This document shows, piece after piece, positions 10,284 through 16,901 of a stretch of DNA of 16,901 nt. Origin of the DNA: Cudoniella acicularis (taxonomy: Eukaryota > Ascomycota > Leotiomycetes > Helotiales > Helotiaceae); assembly GCA_013054445.1 (NCBI GenBank), contig JAAMPI010001261.1, positions 1 through 16,901 of the forward strand. The letters run 5' to 3'. Numbering within the stretch: position 1 is the first letter of the stretch; every line of letters begins with the position of its first letter. Made by a program: the position numbers and the translations under genes. The notes under the pieces are model-generated. The model was not told the DNA's origin. It did no database searches and saw only the letters and a list, made by a program, of their open reading frames with translations.

Positions 10284-10640
10284 CGGTGAGATTTAAAGGT
10301 GGCTGAGAATTGATATGAGTTAATGATTGGAGTGATTGGAATGATAGAGGGGTTTTGGGTAGGGAGGACAATCTTACATCTAGAGGGAAGCGGGCCTGCA
10401 AAGGAAACATCCAACAATTTGCTTGGCTAGCATACGATACGATACGAATTGCATAAGTATTGTTGGTTGGTTCTGCATTTACAAGCGAACGAAAATACTG
10501 TCTTACTCGAAGTAACGAGTAATATACATAAATTAAAACACCTGTAAATACCTATGTCTTAAATTCGGACCTGTCTTATCTAAATAAATGTTATATATCA
10601 GGAAGTACTAAAGGGTCACGCAAGATTAATTAAAGAACAA
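10284..10640. other. kinase 3' flank and transition to AT-rich repeats
   Basis: This is non-coding sequence between the kinase stop and the RIP-affected block. It has a short ATACG triplication at about 10437-10447 and an AATAAA at 10583-10588 that could serve as a poly(A) signal. CA and TG dinucleotides are still present here and thin out from about 10640, so the edge of the mutated block lies within roughly 360 bp of the kinase stop. Confidence 0.5.
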
Positions 10641-10983
10641 CTATAATTTTCTTTATCACTGGCGGAATAAGGGCTCTAGATATCTTTTCTATTTGTTTTA
10701 AATTTATTATATGTTTTCGATATTTTAAAATTTTATTTCGAAATATACTATCCGACGCTTTAATAGTCATTTTTCTTTTAATCACTCTTTCTTTAGCCGC
10801 GAAACCTTAGAGAATATTTTTAAGTTTAAGAAAAAAGTAAATTTTATAATACTCGTATGATTTGTTTTAAATTTTAATATAATAAGTATAAATATGTCTC
10901 TCGTAACCGATTTCCCGTGCTAATACCTACCCTATACCAAATCCCGTATTTTTTTTTAAAAAATTTACCCTTAATATTAAAAT
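10640..10983. other. AT-rich flank of the pogo-like fragment
   Basis: RIP-type sequence with long T and A runs and no frame I can assign. It may be the 5' non-coding part of the transposase element that follows. I could not find terminal inverted repeats by eye. Confidence 0.4.
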
Positions 10984-11385
10984 ATAGCTAGAGTCGATAA
11001 ATCAGCTCGGATTAACGCCGCGATTACTATTATTAAAAGTAAAGAATATATAAATTATTCTAATATTATAACAAAGTATATTTATAGCCTTGCGAAGTTT
11101 AAAAAGAAGGCTAATTTATTCTAGTACTAATATCTTACTAATAAGTAGAAAGGGATCCTAATTACGCGAATTAATAACCTAAGAGACCGAAGAATATCAC
11201 TAACTAGTTATATTATTAAGAATCTAGCTAAAGAGATTAAGAGAGCGAGTGTTAAGAAGAACTAGGTAAGGTAGTTTATAAGACGTTATAATATTAGTCT
11301 TAAGAGCTTCTATCTATATAATATTAATAATTTATACGTCTCTATTAAATACGCCTTAATATTTATTCTCTTCTTTATAACTATT
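10984..11385 (+). pseudogene. pogo/Tigger-like transposase, N-terminal fragment, RIP-inactivated
   Basis: One frame runs 134 codons from ATA (probably a mutated ATG) at 10984 to 11385, broken only by TAG/TAA codons. It reads ARVDKSARINAAITIIKSK, then a basic stretch (LAKFKKKANL), then LTNK-stop-KGILITRINNL, IIKNLAKEIKRASVKKN and LKSFYLYNINNL. That order (a psq-type helix-turn-helix, then a CENP-B/Tc5-type DNA-binding domain) is the front half of fungal pogo-like cut-and-paste transposases. The DDE catalytic half is absent: the frame ends abruptly where the LTR-like block begins at 11386. The Ile, Tyr and stop excess is what CA-to-TA change would produce. It is inactive. Family assignment is by pattern, not by a search. 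Confidence 0.7.
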
Positions 11386-11579
11386 TGTGACAGCACGTGA
11401 CTAGCGTGCGTAGCGAATGATATNAATAGCTTTTACCANTCGGCNANCGGGCCAAAAGGCACAAGAATAAGGTTNGAGCCTTATTCGCTATTCTACTATA
11501 TATAGTCNACACCCCGAAGTACACCCGACACGNCCCCGTCAGGGGCACGTGACGCGCATGTCACTCCAGACCTGTGACA
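11386..11579 (-). repeat. LTR-like block A (194 bp), candidate 3' LTR of the gypsy fragment
   Basis: It starts TGTGACAG and ends CTGTGACA, so it has TG...CA ends and a 7-of-8 inverted repeat. It contains a TATATATA-type box at about 11492-11500 and CACGTG motifs near both ends. Composition is normal, unlike both flanks. Seven single N bases (from about 11424 to 11533) suggest an ambiguous consensus of a multi-copy repeat. Flanking pentamers are CTATT (left) and CTAGT (right), only 4 of 5 alike. Orientation is inferred from the neighbouring gypsy fragment. It could instead be a solo LTR of another family. Confidence 0.6.
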
Positions 11580-13665
11580 CTAGTAGTTCCTTAATAACCG
11601 AAAATAGGTTCTTCTAACGCCCTAGTATCTATAGGCTAGTAGCGTATGTTATTCTATAATAAATTCTTCTTAGATAGTCTTTAATAAAAAGATCTTATTA
11701 TTTTCGTTATATAAGAACAAGTAGATTCTAGTGTCCTTTTAATAGATCTTAAGTTTATCAATCTAATCTAATATAAGTCTTAATCCGGCTTCTTAGATCT
11801 TAACTACCTATAAGTAATCTATTTGTTTAATAACTATAGCTTTCTTAATAGCTAGTATAAGAAGGTTATTCTCTTACTTAAGTAACGCTAATTTCTAGTA
11901 GACTTTATCACTTTCGTATCCTAGCTTCTTATTTAAGACATTTGCCTATAGATTGTCTTTTCCTAGTATATATCTAATTACGATATTAAAGTACGATAGT
12001 TTCTTAGCCTATCTTATAAGTCGACGATTTTCTAGGACCTTTATAGTAATAAAGGTTTAAAGATTAGTATAGTCGCTAAAGATAGTAGTCAGAAATAAGG
12101 CTCTTTAAAGGTAGACCTTTTAATAATCAAGGGCTTTAATAATTATAAATAATTCTTTCTTATAGATATCGTAGTTCTATTTTATAAAGGAGAGCTTTTA
12201 TAAGAAATAGGTAATAGGATAAATCCTTTTATCGTCTGTCTTTTATAAATAGACTACGCTAACGTATATATCGGACACGTTATATTCGACCGTACTTTCG
12301 CGGTCTATTAGATACGATTTAAGGATAGATTCTTTCTTAAATCGTCTTTTAAGGTCTATAAAGGCCTATAGGCACTTCGGGTCGTCTTTAAAGTTCTATA
12401 TAACTCTTTTACAGGTAAGGTTTGTTAGCGGCTTAGCGAGCTTACTATAGTCCTTAATAAACATTCGATAGAAGTTAGTGAATCTTAAGAACGACTAGAC
12501 ATCTTTTATATTTCTAGGAAGATCTTAGTTTCTAACTACTTCGCTTTTTTCTAGGTCGATACTTAGTTCTTTTAGACGAATTATATATCTAAGAAATAAG
12601 ACTTGTTTTATTCTAAATCGGTATTTTAATAGCTTTAATCACGAGTCGACTTTATTTAAGGCTTCTAAGACTTTAAAGATATGTCTTTTATAGTCCTCTT
12701 CTTGTTTAGAATATATAAAGATATTATTAAGATAATAAATAACGAAATATCTAAAGTATTTGACTAGGATCGCGTTATTTTATCACTAGTACGTTATAAG
12801 AGCGTTTGTTAGCCTAAACGATATAACTATATATTCTTAAAGTCTAAAGGGTAATAAGAACGCGATAAAGAACTCTTATCTTTTCTTAATCTTAATTAAA
12901 TTAAACGAGTTCTACTAATCAAGTTTTATAAATATAATAGCTCTTATAAGCTTATTATAAAGGTATTATATTAATAGTATTAGGTAGACGTCTTATATTA
13001 TAATACTATTTAGATTATAATAGTCTATATAAGGTCTTCCTAAAAGATCTCCTTTTTTATATACTAGTACTATATTTAATATATATAGTAATTTTGACTT
13101 CTAAACCTAGTCTTTTTTAAAGGCTATCGCTATATATTCCTCGAGCGTCTTTAGGGTTTATAAGTTAAAGTTTCGAAGTTTCTATAAAGATAATAGCTTA
13201 CCTTTCTTTAGATTGATTTTATAGTCTTAGGGCTAGTGTTCAGGTAAAGCCTTAAAGTCTTACAGGTTATCGAATAGCCTAGCGAACCTTTTATACTATA
13301 CCGGAATTTCCGTTAGTAGAAGACCGTCTACGTTGACTAGTCTAGGCGCTTTTCTAGAGGTTACGCCTACCTCGTGATAGCCTAAGAGTTAATTACTATT
13401 ATATTTATAGTGTTTAAAGATGATTAATCCTTTTACCTAATCGATATTCGGGTTATATTATTAGATCTAGAGAATCCCTAGGATTATTACGTATCGACTA
13501 GTAGATATTAGGTCGAAAGATAGCTATTTAGTATACCTATTTAATATCTATAAAGTATTTTTAATAGTTTATCTTTAAACCTATCCGTCTATTCTAGTAT
13601 TCTTATCTTCTAATAGCCTTAATTAGTAAGGAGTAGTCTTAGTCTCGGTCTATAGTCCTTATTTC
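11580..13665 (-). mobile_element. Ty3/gypsy retrotransposon pol fragment (PR-RT-RH-INT start), RIP-inactivated
   Basis: Read on the minus strand from 13665 down. A protease-end segment (YVIILGI, about 13510-13480) is followed by LTEIPV near 13290. Reverse transcriptase pieces are VYKKGDLLGRP and DYYNLNSII, about 13060-13000. The catalytic box reads YLNN at 12734-12723 where YLDD is expected. Next come SFLRFTNFYRMFIKDYSKLA (about 12510-12440), the RNase H segment NYDIYKKELFIIIKALDY (about 12180-12115), and the first part of the integrase zinc-binding domain (EEFIIE-stop-H, LLRNY), which stops at 11580. Gag, the rest of protease and the integrase core are missing. In-frame TAG/TAA codons stand in Gln/Trp places throughout. 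The order PR-RT-RH-INT is diagnostic of Ty3/gypsy rather than copia. It is bounded on both sides by LTR-like blocks. Confidence 0.88.
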
Positions 13666-13930
13666 TGTTATAGCTCTGCAAAGGCACGAAGGCCCTGACG
13701 TCACGTAGGACGTATTTGCAAGAAGGTGCTATATTAACGAAGAAACTAAGCTAAGGAGAGAAGAAGGAGAGGTGGCCCTGTAGGGGCCTTATATACAGGA
13801 GGTGAGTGCTGGCAAGCGAGGGCACGTGATAAGGGGTCAGGGGCTGCGTCGCAGCCTCCTGTCGTATATAGTACTATACTGTCTAAGTCTTACTAGTTAT
13901 AAGACTATGCGTTACACTAGGTCTATAACA
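13666..13930 (-). repeat. LTR-like block B (265 bp), candidate 3' LTR of the copia fragment
   Basis: It starts TGTTATAG and ends CTATAACA, a perfect 8-bp inverted repeat with TG...CA ends. On the minus strand a TATATAAGG box lies at about 13795-13787, consistent with an LTR promoter pointing the same way as the copia and gypsy fragments. Positions 13673-13867 have normal composition, with hairpin-capable GGCCCTGTAGGGGCC (13773-13787) and GGCTGCGTCGCAGCC. The 60 bp nearest the copia fragment are AT-richer. Flanks ATTTC and GTAAG do not match, as expected if this is one end of a longer element. The right boundary could be chance, since CTATA is common here. Confidence 0.55.
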
Positions 13931-16901
13931 GTAAGACCGCGAAATAGATATCTAGCTATAAGTTATATATTAGATATAATAGCTTATTAATAATCTTCTA
14001 ATACTAGTTAATATTAGCTAGCCTATTCTCTTTAGACGTAGGTTTAAGAACCTTAAGACTTATAAGCGATGTCCTAGCTTTATAAGCGTTCGTAAAGCTA
14101 TATTCTATAATTATATCGTTTATATACGCTATCTAAACGATCTTAATCGTTCTCTTTATCTTATCTCTAGTAATCTTAAGGCCTAAGATCCTCTTAACTT
14201 CCCTAAGGTCCTTGATTTCCTAGCGTTTTATTATTCCTATTTTAAAGCCTTAAACGGCTTAGATATCGTTTATAAGAATAACTATATCGTCGATATATAG
14301 CTTTATAATTAGCTTTTAGTCTTTATAGACGAAGATATAAGCGTCTATAAAAGTAGAATATAGGCCGAGCTCTTCTAGACCTTTATAGGCCTTTAAATAT
14401 TATTTATAGTTTAATTATTTTAGTTTATAAAATAACTTATCTATTTATAAGACCTTCTTAAAAGATATCGGTATCTCTTTTAGTAGCCTTATATATATCT
14501 TAGCGTATAAAATCGATTATAAGTATACGCTAATAACGTCTATCTAGTATATCTCTTAGTTAAGGTATACTCTAATAGCTAAAAGCGTCTATAAGGACTT
14601 AAGACAGACCGTCGGCGAAAACGTCTCTAAAAAGTCGTTATTAGGAACTTATAAGAATCCCTAGGTAACTAGCTATGTTTTAAATCTGTCTAGTAGACCT
14701 ATAAGAATATACTTAACTATAAACACCTATTTAGACCCTATAAGTCTCTTTTCGTCTAATAGATCTATAAACTCTTAGGTATTAAGCGCCTAAAGCTTAA
14801 AGAGCTCGTCCTTAACTATATCTTTCTAATATAGCCTATATAGCTTATTATTAATCGCTTTCTCGTATAAAGTAAAGATCGCTAGCCGATCTTAAGTAGC
14901 TAGTACTTATTTAAAGAACCGTTTTAAGCGTCTCTTATATATATTACGCCTCTATTATCCTTATACCTCCTCGCTCTAAGGGTTATTATTACCTTATAGA
15001 TCGTTATAGACGTTAACAGACGGCTTTATATCGACTACGATTATATCCTCGTCTATAATCTCGTCTTCTCTAGCCTTTTAGGGCTATAAGTCGTTACCGA
15101 CTTTATCTTAAGGCTATACGACGTCTTCTATCGCTTTTTATAGTCGCTGATCTTTAGCTTAAGGCTTCTCGCTCTTTTACCTTAATTCTCTATCTTCCGG
15201 TCCTACTATTAGGCTATCTATTCTCGGGCGATCTATATCTACCTTAAATAGCTTATTTAGGTTAAAATCGACTACTTTTATAAGATTAAAGCTATTAATA
15301 ACCTCTTCTTACTCTTCTAGCTCGTCTAGCTACTCTTAAAACTAGTCTTCGTTAAATATAAGAGCTAAGGAAACGATAACCTCTTTTATTATAAAGTTAT
15401 ATAACTTATATTATTTTAACGTTAATAGGTATCTAATAAAAATCGTTTATCTAGTTATAGGCTCTAGCTTACCTTAAGTCTCTTTAGGTATATAGGTATA
15501 TATAATATATCTAAAGGTTTAGATATAGCTTATAGACGCTTTACGGCCTATAAAAGCCTCTTCTAGACACTTCTTATCTAGTCTAATTAGTATTTAGTTT
15601 TATATATAATAAGCTATAATAACTATAAAGCCCTAGAACCTTAAGGATAGTTTAGTATACTATAGTATAGACCTAGCTATTATAACTAGAGTCTTATTTA
15701 GCCGTTTAGCGACTCTATTCTACTATAGCGAGTAGATAACCGTTAGCTTAAGAGCGATTCTTTATAATAATAGAATTAGCTCTTTTATTACCTTATACTC
15801 TTATATATTATTATAATATACTATCTTAACCTTAAACCTACTCTATAGCTTAATAAATATCTTCTAATAGGTAAATTCTAACGATAATATAGACTATAAC
15901 CTAATTAAGATAACCTATAACTTCCTTATATAGTCGTTTATAAACGTAAGTATATATACTTTACCTATAATTACTAGCTCGCGATATAGTCCCTAAAAGT
16001 CTAAGAATATATAAGCTAATAGCTCTATACTTCTTTCTAGGCTTAACTAGTTAATTATCTATATCTTCTTTATTAAGATATAGACCTTATATATTTAGTA
16101 GTCTCTTGCCTACTTAATCGGCTATAATATATCGTTAGCGGTCTTATATACCTTCTTAATAAGTTATAGACTAAGGTATCCGAATCTCTAAATCTAATAG
16201 GTATATTTAGACACTTTATAGCTTATAGGCACCTCTTATTCGTCTATAACACCTTCCTATTAGTCTATAATAAACTCTATAGATATTATATCTTCTATTA
16301 GTATGTCTAATATATATGATTTCCCTACTCTACTTACTATACCTACTTTATAGCCTTAATCCTTAATAATTATAGCTATTCTCTTAAGCGAAGTAATAGT
16401 CTCGACTACTAGTCCCTTATCTTATAGCCTTACTATAGAGATTAAGTTCTCTTTAATTTATAGAACATATAGTACGTCTAATAGGATAATACTCCTTATA
16501 TACCTATTAATACTTATAAGTAATCTTACTTATCCTTAGCTAATTCTAGGTAGTACTAATCTATTTATAGCTATTATAAGCTACTCTATACCTAGTATAG
16601 TATACTTAATAAACGCCTTATAGTCTAGCGTTATATAACTAGTTACTCTTAAGTTAACTAGCTATTTCTAGTCGTTATAGACACTTTTAGACGCGTACTA
16701 GTAGGTCTTGCCTATATATTCGTCTATAACTTATGCTTTCTTAGTTAGTAAGAGGTTACTCTTAGCTTCTAGAGTTAGTAGTAGTCTAGTCTTTACTCTC
16801 TCTTACTAAGGATATTCTGCTACGTATTTATAGCCCTCGTCTATATCCTTAAGCTAGCTAAAACACTTAACCTTTATATATCCCTTCTTCTTATAGTATT
16901 A
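13931..16901 (-). mobile_element. Ty1/copia retrotransposon, gag end to RNase H start, RIP-inactivated, continues off window
   Basis: Read on the minus strand from the right edge. A CCHC zinc-knuckle remnant (KKKGYIKVKC, about 16890-16860) has its first Cys codons now Tyr-like. The integrase core follows, with AYIFLDF (about 16016-15996) and VYILTFINDY (about 15955-15926), where an Asp expected in the second motif reads Asn. Reverse transcriptase carries LYIDDIVILIN at about 14300-14268, with the YIDD codons intact at 14297-14286, then RILGLKITRD. The last coding part is the RNase H start, KIINKLLYLIYN and LDIYFAV, ending at 13931. Integrase before reverse transcriptase marks it as copia. Many TAG/TAA codons replace Gln/Trp, so it is dead. 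Most of RNase H is missing before LTR-like block B. The 5' LTR and most of gag lie beyond the window. Confidence 0.88.

Larger units (their letters stand above)
10640..16901. repeat. RIP-mutated transposon block
   Basis: The block is AT-rich and saturated with TA. In 14041-14340 I counted by hand 0 CA, 2 TG and 13 CG. Loss of CA and of its complement TG with gain of TA is the signature of repeat-induced point mutation in filamentous ascomycetes, and survival of CG argues against ordinary methyl-CpG decay. Frames of transposon proteins can be followed for hundreds of codons with TAG/TAA where Gln or Trp is expected. Two islands of normal composition (within 11386-11579 and 13666-13870) break the block. 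Confidence 0.93.

Noticed and set aside
11386..11579. Block A as a simple solo LTR with a target duplication
   Set aside because: Left flank is a pogo-like frame and right flank a gypsy frame on the other strand; a solo insertion would have the same element on both sides, and the pentamers differ (CTATT/CTAGT).
13802..13990. 62-codon plus-strand open frame
   Set aside because: Lies across LTR-like block B and the copia fragment, without a domain.
1..16901. CRISPR array, bacterial operon or prophage features
   Set aside because: No regularly spaced repeats or bacterial ribosome sites; introns and RIP mark it as fungal.

Overview
The window reads as nuclear DNA of a filamentous ascomycete (Pezizomycotina; Leotiomycetes is my best guess from the feel of the proteins, not proven). 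The evidence is genes cut by short introns of about 45-85 bp with GT/AG ends, a two-GAF hybrid histidine kinase of a type known from filamentous fungi, and a 6.3 kb block of retrotransposon wreckage with the signature of repeat-induced point mutation (RIP).

Layout. Positions 1-10300 are ordinary gene space holding four genes. (1) The 5' part of an SDR-type NAD(P)-binding protein, minus strand, 872 leftwards off the edge, three exons seen. (2) The CCR4-NOT deadenylase subunit CAF1/POP2, minus strand, 3290-1793, two exons, 483 aa, all catalytic DEDDh residues present. (3) Complex I accessory subunit B12/NDUFB3, plus strand, 3654-4055, three exons, 91 aa, divergent from CAF1 across a 363 bp shared promoter region. 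(4) A soluble hybrid histidine kinase, plus strand, 5906-10283, modelled here as 12 exons and 1269 aa: GAF, GAF, HisKA/HATPase, degenerate receiver-like segment, receiver. Positions 4056-5905 hold no gene I can recognise.

Positions from about 10640 to 16901 are AT-rich and almost lack CA/TG dinucleotides while keeping CG. Reading through the stops shows a pogo-like transposase N-terminus (+), an LTR-like block, a Ty3/gypsy pol fragment (-), a second LTR-like block, and a Ty1/copia pol fragment (-) that runs off the right edge at its zinc knuckle. The order and orientations fit a three-deep nest: copia inserted in gypsy, gypsy inserted in the pogo-like element.

The four genes show no common pathway: mRNA decay, respiration, two-component signalling and an unknown oxidoreductase. 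The most interesting point in gene space is that the phospho-acceptor histidine codon of the kinase is split by a 45-nt, stop-free, frame-preserving intron, so intron retention would give a full-length protein without its phosphorylation site. I found no evidence of a wholly new system.
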